Assembly: GCF_039524395.1 (NCBI RefSeq)
Contig: NZ_BAAAGO010000001.1
Strand: one strand, 5' to 3'
Length of the DNA: 64,000 nucleotides
Source of the DNA: Micropruina glycogenica
GTDB taxonomy: Bacteria > Actinomycetota > Actinomycetes > Propionibacteriales > Propionibacteriaceae
Positions 52,101-59,924 of the stretch are shown here, piece by piece. The translations under genes and the position numbers were made by a program. The notes beneath the pieces were generated by a model that worked only from the letters and a program-made list of their open reading frames with translations, had not been told where the DNA came from and ran no database searches. The first letter of the stretch is position 1. Each line of letters opens with the position of its first letter.

Positions 52101-53836
52101 CCGAGCGTGATCACGTCACCGACCCGCGACTCGTAGACCATCTCTTCGTCGAGTTCGCCGACCCGCCGGCCCGCCCCTTCGCCGGCGATGAAAACGCCGA
52201 ACAGGCCCCGGTCGGGAATGGTGCCGCCCGAGGTGACCGCCAGCCGCTGGGCGCCGCGGCGTCCGGTGAGGGTGTCGGTGGCACGATCCCACACCAGCCG
52301 CGGACGCAGTTCGGCGAACGCTTCGGACGGGTAGCGGCCGGCCAGCATGTCGAGCACCGATTCGAGCACGCCCCGGGTCAGGGCCGCGAACGGCGCCGCC
52401 CGGCGCACGAGCTTCTCGAGGTCGGGCACCGTGATGTCGTCCAGAGCGCAGATGGCCACGATCTGCTGGGCCAGCACGTCGAGCGGGTTGGACGGCACCC
52501 GCAGTGCCTCGATCTCACCGGCCCGCATGCGTTCGGTGATCACCGCCGTGGTGACCAGATCGCCGCGAAACTTCGGGAACAGCACCCCGCGCGACGTGGC
52601 GCCCACCTGATGCCCGGCGCGGCCCACGCGCTGCAACCCCGAGGCCACGGACGGCGGCGCCTCGACCTGCACCACCAGGTCGACCGCGCCCATGTCGATG
52701 CCCAACTCCAGTGACGAGGTGGCCACCACGGCGGGCAGCCGGCCGGCCTTGAGGTCTTCTTCGGTGGCGGCGCGCTGCTCTTTGCTGACCGATCCGTGGT
52801 GGGCGCGGGCGAGGATCGGGGCCGCCCCGTGCGATTGACCGGCTTGGGCCATCACCTGGGCAGGCGAACGGGTGGCAGACGTCTCGACAAGCTCGACCGA
52901 TGATTCTTGCCGCTCGGCCCAGATCTCGTTCAGCCGGGCGGTGAGCCGTTCGGCCAGACGTCGTGAGTTGGCGAACACCAAAGTCGAGCGGTGCGCGGCG
53001 ATCAGGTCGACGATGCGTTCTTCGACGTGCGGCCAGATCGAGGTGCGCTGTTCAGCGCCGGCCGCCGGCCCCGACAGGTCGCCGGTGAGTTCGCCGAGGG
53101 CGCCCAGGTCGGGCACCGGCACCACCACCGACAGGTCCCACGACTTGGTGCTGGGCGGGTTCACGATGCTGACCGGACGTCCCCCGGCCAGAAAGCGACC
53201 CACCTCGTCGATCGGACGCACCGTCGCCGACAAGCCGATGCGCTGCGCAGGTTTGGGCAGCAGGGCGTCCAACCGCTCAAGCGACAGAGCCAAGTGGGCG
53301 CCGCGCTTGGTGCCGGCCAGGGCATGAATCTCGTCGACGATCACCGTTTCGACACCTGCCAGCGCCTCGCGCGCGGCCGAGGTGAGTAGTAGGAACAGCG
53401 ACTCGGGTGTGGTGATCAAAATGTCGGACGGCTCGCGCGCGAACGCCCGGCGCTGGTCGGCCGGAGTGTCGCCGGAGCGCACGGCGACGGTGATGTCGGG
53501 CGTCGGTAGCCCCAACCGCACGGCCTCGTGACCGATGCCCACCAGGGGCGAGCGCAGGTTGCGTTCGACGTCGACGGCCAGCGCCTTGAGCGGCGACACG
53601 TACAGCACCCGGCAGCGTTTCAGCTTCTCAGGGGGCGGTTCATGGGCGAGCCGATCAAGTGACCACAGAAACGCCGACAGCGTCTTGCCAGAGCCGGTGG
53701 GGGCGACCACCAGCGTGTGCTGACCGGAGCCGATCGCCGTCCAGGCACCTGCTTGGGCGGCGGTGGGCGCGGAAAAGCTGCCGCGGAACCAGCCGGCCGT
53801 GGCGGGGGAGAATCGGTCGAGCACGTCGTCGCTCAT
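49199..53836 (-). CDS. lhr: Lhr-type ATP-dependent DNA helicase
   Basis: A 1545-residue Ski2-like helicase. Motif I APTGSGKT at ~45-52, motif II VDEIHAL, SATVRP, ARAHHGSVSK, VVATSSLELGIDMG and QRVGRAGHQVG (motif VI) are all present, followed by the winged-helix/beta-barrel Lhr core and the C-terminal Lhr-CTD. It unwinds RNA:DNA hybrids in DNA repair. Two insertions are encoded by REP-A DNA in frame: SVELVETSAT (after motif III region, ~residue 315) and VVEPVETPPTQSLVELVET (~residue 1080). The ATG at 53836 was chosen; in-frame GTGs exist upstream. nei2 follows. Confidence 0.93.
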   Translation of the reverse strand: MSDDVLDRFSPATAGWFRGSFSAPTAAQAGAWTAIGSGQHTLVVAPTGSGKTLSAFLWSLDRLAHEPPPEKLKRCRVLYVSPLKALAVDVERNLRSPLVGIGHEAVRLGLPTPDITVAVRSGDTPADQRRAFAREPSDILITTPESLFLLLTSAAREALAGVETVIVDEIHALAGTKRGAHLALSLERLDALLPKPAQRIGLSATVRPIDEVGRFLAGGRPVSIVNPPSTKSWDLSVVVPVPDLGALGELTGDLSGPAAGAEQRTSIWPHVEERIVDLIAAHRSTLVFANSRRLAERLTARLNEIWAERQESSVELVETSATRSPAQVMAQAGQSHGAAPILARAHHGSVSKEQRAATEEDLKAGRLPAVVATSSLELGIDMGAVDLVVQVEAPPSVASGLQRVGRAGHQVGATSRGVLFPKFRGDLVTTAVITERMRAGEIEALRVPSNPLDVLAQQIVAICALDDITVPDLEKLVRRAAPFAALTRGVLESVLDMLAGRYPSEAFAELRPRLVWDRATDTLTGRRGAQRLAVTSGGTIPDRGLFGVFIAGEGAGRRVGELDEEMVYESRVGDVITLGTSTWRIEDITHDQVLVSPAPGQAGRLPFWKGDTLGRPAELGRALGGFMRELGAMAPEEAKQRALAAGLDDWAADNLVGYLTEQREAIPQLPSDATIVVEKFRDELGDWRVVVHSPYGAPVHAPWALAIAARLREAHGVDVQAMHGDDGIVLRLPETDWSESDAPAPDVLEAIVIDPDEIAAIVTDQIGGSALFASRFRECAGRALLLPKRRPDRRQALWQQRQRASQLLEVAAQYPAFPIVLEAVRECVQDVFDVPALVALMRAIASRQVRTVEVTTPRPSPFASSLLFGYVAQFLYEGDSPLAEKRAAALTLDPTLLSELLGTADGLALADLLDPESLTRTEAELQHLAEGRRARDAEDLADVIRVLGPLDLAALRARSTSPGEVADWLVTLTGQRRVIEVRIGGATHWAAIEDTGRLIDALGVTVPVGVPEVHRAPVADPLGDLMLRWARNHAPFVPGEVAAWLGLGVAVVQSVLRRLVAEGRLVEGDLRPPGWLPPVVEPVETPPTQSLVELVETLHTPVHHAFLTYCDPGVLRVLRRRSLAALRNAVEPVPPKQFARFLSHWQGIARPLTGTEGVLSAVQQLAGYPVPASSLESLVLPARVRDYTPAMLDELLAAGEVLWQGVGAFAGTDGWVSLHPAESAPLTLTTPTEPPDDLGTHLLEALAGGGSHLFRSLSERLGVGDTELSAALWRLVWAGYVTNDTLAPLRSLLGGGRATLKQRPTAARLRYGRRPLARGPLPRPSGPPEVTGRWSLLPAPESDPTVLAASRAEVLLDRYGVVTRGSVANEEVTGGFARAYRVFAALEESGQVRRGYFVEGLGAAQFGDRHAVDLLREVGEVPGAVVLAATDPANPYGAALGWPARAEGSKHQPGRKAGALVVLVDGDLVLYVERGGRTLLAFTDDTAGLNAAAGALANAVHSGVLGKLTVAKIDGADVLGSDHALAEALAAAGFRLTPQGLRLRR
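50546..50605. repeat. REP-A pair inside lhr (3' half)
   Basis: GGTCTCGACGAGCTCGACCA (50546-50565) and GGTTTCGACAGGCTCGACCA (50582-50601) run in the same direction about 36 bases apart. On the lhr strand they encode VEPVETP and VELVET. Confidence 0.85.
52879..52902. repeat. REP-A copy inside lhr (5' half)
   Basis: GTCTCGACAAGCTCGACC lies in the region between the two helicase lobes of lhr and encodes VELVET on the coding strand in frame. Confidence 0.85.
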
Positions 53837-53890
53837 GTCGGGCACCACAATGCCACGGGGCACTGACAGTTCCCTTAGCCTGATCCCACG

Positions 53891-54478
53891 ATGATGTTTC
53901 TGCATCGAGTGTCGATTCGCCCCCGCCACCTGGACGACTGGCTGGCGACCTGGCCGCAGCAGCTGCACGACCTGCAACGGCACGGATTCACCCATCACCA
54001 GGCCTACCTGCAGGAGCACGCCGAACCCAAGCTGACCTGGCTGTACTCGCACCCCGACGCCTCGCCCGCCTTTCCCGCGCCGGTTGCCGAGGCGACGCCG
54101 CACGTGTTCGGCAATCTGGTGATTCGTCCCGTCCGGGTGGAATTGCTGGCCGACGTGGCACCCCTGCCCGATCGGACGGTCTGCCTGCGCCGGTATTCGA
54201 TCGTCGGCGATTGGCAGGAGTTTCTGGCCATCTGGCGACGCATCGTGGTGGTGCGCGAACGGTATGGCTTTCGCTGCCTGTTCGCCGTGGCCGACCAGCC
54301 GAAGGACCTGTTCACCTGGGCGTTCGACTTCGAAGGCGATTGGGACGACTTCGCGGCCCTGCAGCGGCCGTACTATCGCGACCCCGAACGGGTCGAGTTG
54401 CGCCGGGTGTTCGACCACATGGCCGACTACACCCTCGACCCGGCGCGACACCTCGCCATCGCAGAGGCCAACGAGTAG
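53891..54478 (+). CDS. NIPSNAP/ABM-like two-domain hypothetical protein
   Basis: A 195-residue cytosolic protein with two ferredoxin-like halves: FLHRVSIRPRHLDDWLATWPQQ at the start and CLRRYSIVGDWQEFLAIWRRIVVVRERYGF in the second half, both with the Arg-x3-Trp-Trp-like pattern of NIPSNAP/ABM proteins. The role is unknown. It diverges from lhr, with starts about 55 bases apart. Confidence 0.6.
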   Translation: MMFLHRVSIRPRHLDDWLATWPQQLHDLQRHGFTHHQAYLQEHAEPKLTWLYSHPDASPAFPAPVAEATPHVFGNLVIRPVRVELLADVAPLPDRTVCLRRYSIVGDWQEFLAIWRRIVVVRERYGFRCLFAVADQPKDLFTWAFDFEGDWDDFAALQRPYYRDPERVELRRVFDHMADYTLDPARHLAIAEANE

Positions 54479-54521
54479 GCAATCGTCGAATCCTGTCAGT
54501 GCGGCTGCCTACCGTCGACGT

Positions 54522-55421
54522 ATGCGTCCGCTGCACCTCGTCTTTGAGATCGTGGCTCGACTTGTGCGAGCGACGTGGCGCGTGCTTGGCCGGGCATGGA
54601 AATGCCGGCACCCTTCGCCAGACCCCCTTCAGTGGACCTTCGTGCTGCGTGACGTGATCGGTGTGGTCGTGATCGTGGTGGTCACCCGGGTCTGGCGCAT
54701 GAAGCACTTCGACGCGACCGTCGAGTTGGCCTCAGCGGTTACCAACAGGTTCACTGCGGCCCTGGTCTTGGTTGTGGTCGTTCCGGGCGCTGCGCTCGTG
54801 TTCGCTCTGATCGCCCGCCGCGGGCTGCGGCTTCGGGCCTGGTCGCTGTCGGCCATACCTGTGTTCGCCGTACTCTCAACGGTGGCCGTCGCAGTCGGGC
54901 CCAGCCTCTTCGCGCGAACCGCGGCAGGGCAGACAGTTGCTTACTGGATCTCGATGGGTGTGAACGCTCTGATGACCCGATCGGGTCCATTTGCACTTGT
55001 CATCGCGCTGGTGTTGGGGGCGCTGACGGCATTCGTTGGCCTCGTCATGGTCACCGGGCTGGTCGCAGGCGTCGTCATGTCTGTCGGCTCCTCGTTTCGG
55101 GTCGGCGATGCACACCCGCTCATGGCCTCGGTGGTCGCCATCGGTTTGGCGATCTGCACGGTGTCTCTCGGTGTCTGGCAGCGACTTTCCGGCGCTGACC
55201 CCACGCTGCCGCTGTGGGTCGCCTGGACCATCACCATCGGCGGGCCGATCGTGGTCGTTGCCTTGTCGGTCTGGCAGATCGTGCGGTTGCGAGCACTTGG
55301 CCTTCGGTTTCGCGAACCTCATTGGCGAGTGGCTGGCGATCCCATCTCAAGGGGCGTCCACCGAGCCCTCTGCGGCGCCGCAGCACTGACGAATCGGATG
55401 GCTTCGCGCACCAAGGCTTGA
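54522..55421 (+). CDS. Polytopic membrane protein, unknown
   Basis: A 299-residue protein with about six hydrophobic segments, centred near 50 (VIGVVVIVVV), 85 (LVLVVVVPGAALVFALI), 115 (IPVFAVLSTVAVAVG), 160 (LVIALVLGALTAFVGLVMV), 205 (ASVVAIGLAICTVSLGV) and 240 (TIGGPIVVVALSV). It has a basic N-terminus and short loops. No family was recognised. TACCGT ends six bases before the ATG, consistent with a leaderless mRNA. Confidence 0.65.
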   Translation: MRPLHLVFEIVARLVRATWRVLGRAWKCRHPSPDPLQWTFVLRDVIGVVVIVVVTRVWRMKHFDATVELASAVTNRFTAALVLVVVVPGAALVFALIARRGLRLRAWSLSAIPVFAVLSTVAVAVGPSLFARTAAGQTVAYWISMGVNALMTRSGPFALVIALVLGALTAFVGLVMVTGLVAGVVMSVGSSFRVGDAHPLMASVVAIGLAICTVSLGVWQRLSGADPTLPLWVAWTITIGGPIVVVALSVWQIVRLRALGLRFREPHWRVAGDPISRGVHRALCGAAALTNRMASRTKA

Positions 55422-55447
55422 GCCCGTCCGGCTGGGCGTCGCGGCGA

Positions 55448-55954
55448 TCAGTTGCTGTACGAGTAGCGCGAACTGAGCATCCACAGCACCACCGCCAGCA
55501 CCACCGTGCCGACGAGCTGAATCGGGTACAGCGGGCCCGCCAACCCTGCCGGCAGTTCGAGCACCGCGGACGCCGCGGCGATCAGGGTGACCAACGGCAC
55601 CACCACGCGCACCACCTGCAGGGTGATCGCGTACGCCCGCTCGGACTTACCCAGTCGCAGCAGCAGGGCCGTGCACACGCAGAACACGAACGCCAACGCG
55701 GTCACGCGGCTGAACGTGGCCGCCAGCACGTTGATCAACTGCACGGGTGAGATCCACAGCACCAGTTCGAGCACCACCGCCGCCGCCGCGAGGTTGCGCG
55801 CCCAGACGAACCACTTGCCCAGCCCGACCAGCGCATGCAGGCCACCGACCACCATCAGCCAACCGACCAGGTCGAGCGAGAGGGTGAACGAGCCGAGGTT
55901 GAGCGTCACCAGAACCAGCAGCAAACCGATGGCGGCCATGCGAAGGGGAGGCAT
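55448..55954 (-). CDS. Small membrane protein, unknown
   Basis: A 168-residue protein with five hydrophobic segments: ~6-26, 32-52, 60-80, 93-113 and 120-145, and a short tail ending SSRYSYSN. No family or motif. The ATG at 55954 was chosen because TACCCT lies seven bases before it; a GTG-like upstream extension has no support. Converges with the membrane protein gene at 54522. Confidence 0.6.
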   Translation of the reverse strand: MPPLRMAAIGLLLVLVTLNLGSFTLSLDLVGWLMVVGGLHALVGLGKWFVWARNLAAAAVVLELVLWISPVQLINVLAATFSRVTALAFVFCVCTALLLRLGKSERAYAITLQVVRVVVPLVTLIAAASAVLELPAGLAGPLYPIQLVGTVVLAVVLWMLSSRYSYSN

Positions 55955-56012
55955 GACCCCAAGGGTAACCGCACGGCCCATGGGCTACGTTGACCGCAAC
56001 GAAGGAGGCCCC

Positions 56013-56357
56013 GTGACGAACGGCATAGACACCAGCGTTGCCCCGAGCGGCCCAGGCTGCGTCGAATGCGATCAGACGGACGGCTGGTGGTTCCACCTGC
56101 GCCGCTGCGCCCAGTGCGGCCACGTCGGCTGCTGCGACACCTCACCCAACCAGCACGCCACGAAGCACTTTCACACCACCGGGCACCCCGTGATGCAGAG
56201 CTACGAACCCCGCGAGAACTGGTTCTGGGACTTCACCGCGAACCGTGCCTTCGCAGGCCCCAAGCTCGCCGAACCGCGCTCGCACCCCGCCGATCAAGCG
56301 ATTCCGGGCCCGGCCGGCCGCGTCCCCGCCGATTGGGAGAGCCAACTCAACGAGTAG
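56013..56357 (+). CDS. UBP-type zinc finger protein
   Basis: A 114-residue protein with a ubiquitin-hydrolase-type (ZnF-UBP) zinc finger: CVECDQT, LRRCAQCGHVGCCDTSPNQHATKHFHTTGHPVMQSYEP. Cysteines and histidines are all in place. Bacteria lack ubiquitin, so the fold is used for other protein contacts. The GTG at 56013 was chosen because AAGGAGG lies four bases upstream. Confidence 0.9.
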   Translation: MTNGIDTSVAPSGPGCVECDQTDGWWFHLRRCAQCGHVGCCDTSPNQHATKHFHTTGHPVMQSYEPRENWFWDFTANRAFAGPKLAEPRSHPADQAIPGPAGRVPADWESQLNE

Positions 56358-56694
56358 GGCGGACGAGAGCCCACGTAAATGCCTTTCTGACACGTAACTG
56401 CCTGCGTGCGGGCGGCTACGTGTCACCAGGCCAGCTACGTGCGACGACGGGGGCTTGGGAGGGGTCTCGACGAGCTCGACCAGCGGCGTCGCGTCGGGCT
56501 CGACCAGCGGGGGCTCGTCGGGTGTGATGTGACCTCGCCACCTGAGCCACCAACTTTCGGGCATGGTCACCGTCGACCGAAACCTGCGCGCCAGTGACGC
56601 CGCACACGGCGTGTCGCACCGGTTCGACCGCACTGGCGCTCAACTTTCGGCAGTCGGCCCGTCGCTCACAACGAGGGCCGTGCCAATCGACCGG
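56358..56694. repeat. Structured intergenic region with nested repeats
   Basis: No gene. It holds a direct 12-mer ACGTAA(A/C)TGCCT (56374-56385, 56393-56404), an inverted repeat TGACACGTA/TACGTGTCA (56389-56397, 56418-56426), REP-A copies (56463-56486 and 56491-56517), CAACTTTCGG twice 90 bases apart (56551, 56641), and nested inverted repeats GCGCCAGTG/CACTGGCGC (56588-56596, 56631-56639) around ACGCCG/CGGCGT. It lies between convergent genes. Confidence 0.65.
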
Positions 56695-58617
56695 CTAGTA
56701 CTCCACAGACGGCCGCGGGACCACCCGCCGCACGTCCGGCTTACTGGACGGCCCCGGCTCGGCCGGGCTCACCCACGGCCCGTCGTCAGCCGGCAGCTTG
56801 ATGCCCGACTCGACGAACGCGTACTGACCGGCCAGCACGTCTTTGGCTGCGGCGTCGTCGGCGTCGTCGGTGTTGCTCCACAGCGCGGTGAACAGTGCCC
56901 CGATGCGCACCCGGGCCTGGTCGCAGAACAGGTCGGCCAACTGCACGCCACCCGGCCGCGACTGCCGCTCGGCCTTGGCCCGCCCGCACGCTGCCGTCAT
57001 CGCGAACAGTTCGGCGCCGATGTCGACCACCCGGCCCAGAAACGCCTGCTTGCGTTCCATCGCCCCTTGCCAGCGACCCATGCCGTAGAAGATCGAGCGG
57101 GCCAGCTTGCGGGTCGTGCGCTCCACGTAGCGCAACTGATGTGCCAGCGGTCCGAAGTCGGCGTACGCGTTGGGCACCTGCCCTTTGCCGGCCACCAACG
57201 TGGGCAGCCACCCGGCGTAGAAGGCGCCCGCCTTGGCCACGGCCTTGAGTTTGTCGTCGCGGCTGGCGTCCGGGTCGATGATGTCGCCGGCCACGGCCAG
57301 GTGGGCGTCAACCGCCTCGCGCGCGATCAGCAGGTGCATGATCTCGGTCGAGCCCTCGAAGATGCGCATGATGCGCAGGTCGCGCAGCACCTGCTCGGCC
57401 TCCAACCCCCGCTCGCCGCGGGCCCGCTGCGAGTCGGCGGTCTCGAAGCCGCGGCCGCCGCGAATCTGCACCAGGTCGTCGGCGATCTTCCACGCCATCT
57501 CGCTCGCGTACAGCTTGAGCAGCGCCGCCTCGATGCGAATGTCGTTGGCGTCGTCATCGGCGAGCAGGCAGCACAGGTCGACCATCGCCTCCATCGCGTA
57601 GGTGGTGGCCGCGATGAAGCTGATCTTGGTCGACAGCGCCTCGTGCCGCCCCACCGGACGCCCCCACTGCACCCGTTCGGCCGCCCAGCCGCGGGCCACG
57701 TTCAAGCACCACTTGGACGACGCCACGCACATCGCCGGCAGCGACAGTCGTCCGGTGTTCAATGTGGTCAAAGCAATCTTCAGGCCGCGACCCTCAGCGC
57801 CCAGCACGTTCTCGTCGGGCACGAACACGTCGTGAAACCGGGTCACCGAGTTCTCGATGCCGCGCAGCCCCATGAACGCGTTGCGGCTCTCGACGGTGAT
57901 GCCGGGCGAATCGGCCTCGACCACGAACGCGGTGATGCCGCCGCGCCGTCCCTCACTCTTGGGCACCCGGGCCATCACCACCAGCAGCGTCGAGATCGGC
58001 CCGTTGGTCGCCCACAGCTTCACTCCGTTGAGCAGGTAGCCGCCCTCGACCGGCGTTGCGGACGTGCCCAACCGGGCCGGGTCTGAGCCGACGTCGGGCT
58101 CGGTGAGCAGAAACGCCGACACCTCACCGGCGGCCACCCGCGGCAGGTACTTCTGCTTTTGCTCGTCGTTGCCGAACATCTTCACCGGCTGCGGCACCCC
58201 GATCGACTGGTGGGCGCTCAGCAGCGTGCCGATCGATCCGTTCGCAGACCCGGCCAGGGTGAGCGCCTTGCAGTAATAGAGGTGCGACAGCCCCAGCCCG
58301 CCGTACTTCGTGGGCAGCTTCATGCCGAACGCGCCCAGCTCGGCCAGCCCGCTGAACACGTCGTCGGGTATGGACGCCTCCCGCTCGATCGCTGCCCCGT
58401 CGATGGTCTCGACATAGGGCCGCAACCGCTCGAGAAAGGCTTCCCCGGCGGCCACCTGCTCGGGGCTGTTGGACGGCCACGGGTCGACCAGATCGAGCCG
58501 CAACCGGCCCAGGAACAGCTCTTTGCCGAAGCTCGGCTTGGTCCATTCGGTCTCGCGTGCGGCCTCGGCGACTTTGCGGGCCTCGCGCTCGGTGGGGCCG
58601 GTCTTCGTAGTGGACAT
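56695..58617 (-). CDS. Acyl-CoA dehydrogenase family protein (long form)
   Basis: A 640-residue flavoprotein. The acyl-CoA dehydrogenase core spans ~80-470: FGMKLPTKYGGLGLSHL, AFLLTEPDVGSDPARLGT for FAD/substrate binding, GENIVTRFHDVFVPDENVLG-like sequence, LVQIRGGRGFETADS, and RIFEGSTEIMHLLIARE near the FAD-binding loop. About 160 extra C-terminal residues make a second helical domain, as in very-long-chain/FadE-type forms. It oxidises an acyl-CoA; chain length unknown. AGGAGG precedes the ATG. Confidence 0.9.
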   Translation of the reverse strand: MSTTKTGPTEREARKVAEAARETEWTKPSFGKELFLGRLRLDLVDPWPSNSPEQVAAGEAFLERLRPYVETIDGAAIEREASIPDDVFSGLAELGAFGMKLPTKYGGLGLSHLYYCKALTLAGSANGSIGTLLSAHQSIGVPQPVKMFGNDEQKQKYLPRVAAGEVSAFLLTEPDVGSDPARLGTSATPVEGGYLLNGVKLWATNGPISTLLVVMARVPKSEGRRGGITAFVVEADSPGITVESRNAFMGLRGIENSVTRFHDVFVPDENVLGAEGRGLKIALTTLNTGRLSLPAMCVASSKWCLNVARGWAAERVQWGRPVGRHEALSTKISFIAATTYAMEAMVDLCCLLADDDANDIRIEAALLKLYASEMAWKIADDLVQIRGGRGFETADSQRARGERGLEAEQVLRDLRIMRIFEGSTEIMHLLIAREAVDAHLAVAGDIIDPDASRDDKLKAVAKAGAFYAGWLPTLVAGKGQVPNAYADFGPLAHQLRYVERTTRKLARSIFYGMGRWQGAMERKQAFLGRVVDIGAELFAMTAACGRAKAERQSRPGGVQLADLFCDQARVRIGALFTALWSNTDDADDAAAKDVLAGQYAFVESGIKLPADDGPWVSPAEPGPSSKPDVRRVVPRPSVEY

Positions 58618-58769
58618 GCGCACCTCCTGCTGCTGTCTACGACGGTAGTACCCAGCTCACCAGACACAACAGTGCGCACGGTCGTGACTATGGGCGACCC
58701 GCTCGCCACGATGCGCGCACCTCGACACGCTCCACCAAGTACAACGCGCATCGGCCGTGCGTCGTGCAG

Positions 58770-59924
58770 CTACTCGTAGCGGTAGACCGAAACCCCGGCG
58801 ATCAGCACCTGCAACGCCCGCTGCATCACGTCGAGCGGATCGCCCGACCAGATCACCACGTCGCCCAGCTTGCCCACCTCGAGCGAACCCACCCGGTCGG
58901 CCACGCCCAGTACCTTCGCGGGGTTGATGGTCAACGCCCGCAGCGCCACCTCCGGGTCGAGGCCCTCTTTCACCGCCAGCGTCGCTTGGTGCACCAGAAA
59001 GTGCACCGGCACCACCGGGTGGTCGGTGATGATCGAGATCTCGACGCCGGCGGCCGCCAGCCGTCCGGGGTTGGCCAGCGAGCGGTTGCGCAACTCGACC
59101 TTCGAGCGCGACGTCAGCAGCGGGCCGATCAGCACGGGCACACCCCGCTCGGCGATCAGGTCGGCGATCAGAAAGCCCTCGGTGCCGTGGTCGATCACCA
59201 GGTCGTAGCCGAACTCGTCGGCTACCCGCATCGCGGTGGCGATGTCGTCGGCGCGGTGGCAGTGCTGCCGCCACGGAATCTCGCGCTCGAGCACCGCGGC
59301 CAACGCCTCCAGTTTGAGGTCGCGGCCCTCGAACCTGTCCCCGGCGCCGGCCCGCTTGGCCTGGTAGTTCTGCGCGTCGACGAACGCCTGCCGCAGCACC
59401 GCCGCCGTACCAAGCCGGGTGGACGGCATCTTCTTCTGCTCGCCGTACACCCGCTTCGGGTTCTCGCCCAGCGCGGCCTTCACCCCGCACGGCGACCGCA
59501 GCACCATCTTGTCCACGGTGCGGCCGTGGGTGTGAATCGCCACGCACAGCCCACCTATCACGTTGGCCGAGCCCGGGTTGACCCCCACGGACGTCACCCC
59601 GCCGGTCAGCGCGTCGGCGAAGCCAGTCTCGGCCGGGTTGATGGCGTCCAAGGCCCGCACCTGCGCGGTGACCGGGTCGGTGCGTTCGTTGGTGTCTTGC
59701 CCGGCCCACCCCTCGGCCGCCTCGTCGACGCCCAGGTGGGTGTGGGCGTCAATGAACCCTGGCAGCACCCACCGGCCGCTCGCGTCGATCACCTCGGCGT
59801 CGGGAGGCACCTGCAGGTCGGGCCCCAGCGCCTCGATCAGCCCGTCGGTGATCACCACCGTTCCGTTGAACGGCGTCCCTTCGATCGGAACGATGTGGCC
59901 CCCGGTGATCGCGATCGTCGTCAT
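58770..59924 (-). CDS. Amidohydrolase (imidazolonepropionase-like)
   Basis: A 384-residue metal hydrolase of the amidohydrolase superfamily. Metal ligands: His in GFIDAHTHLG, His in RQHCHRADD, His in IDHGTEGFLIA, and Asp in SIITDHPVVP. The N- and C-terminal strands form the usual composite barrel (ASGRWVLPG; GSLEVGKLGDVVIWSGDPL). Substrate unknown. The ATG lies at the expected end of the upstream flavoprotein gene, so it is the last gene of a coupled trio. Confidence 0.9.
   Translation of the reverse strand: MTTIAITGGHIVPIEGTPFNGTVVITDGLIEALGPDLQVPPDAEVIDASGRWVLPGFIDAHTHLGVDEAAEGWAGQDTNERTDPVTAQVRALDAINPAETGFADALTGGVTSVGVNPGSANVIGGLCVAIHTHGRTVDKMVLRSPCGVKAALGENPKRVYGEQKKMPSTRLGTAAVLRQAFVDAQNYQAKRAGAGDRFEGRDLKLEALAAVLEREIPWRQHCHRADDIATAMRVADEFGYDLVIDHGTEGFLIADLIAERGVPVLIGPLLTSRSKVELRNRSLANPGRLAAAGVEISIITDHPVVPVHFLVHQATLAVKEGLDPEVALRALTINPAKVLGVADRVGSLEVGKLGDVVIWSGDPLDVMQRALQVLIAGVSVYRYE

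Noticed and set aside
49199..54451. Longer Lhr-like protein starting upstream of 53836
   Set aside because: The upstream part has no homology, is Arg/His-rich and overlaps the divergent gene at 53891; the helicase start fits 53836.
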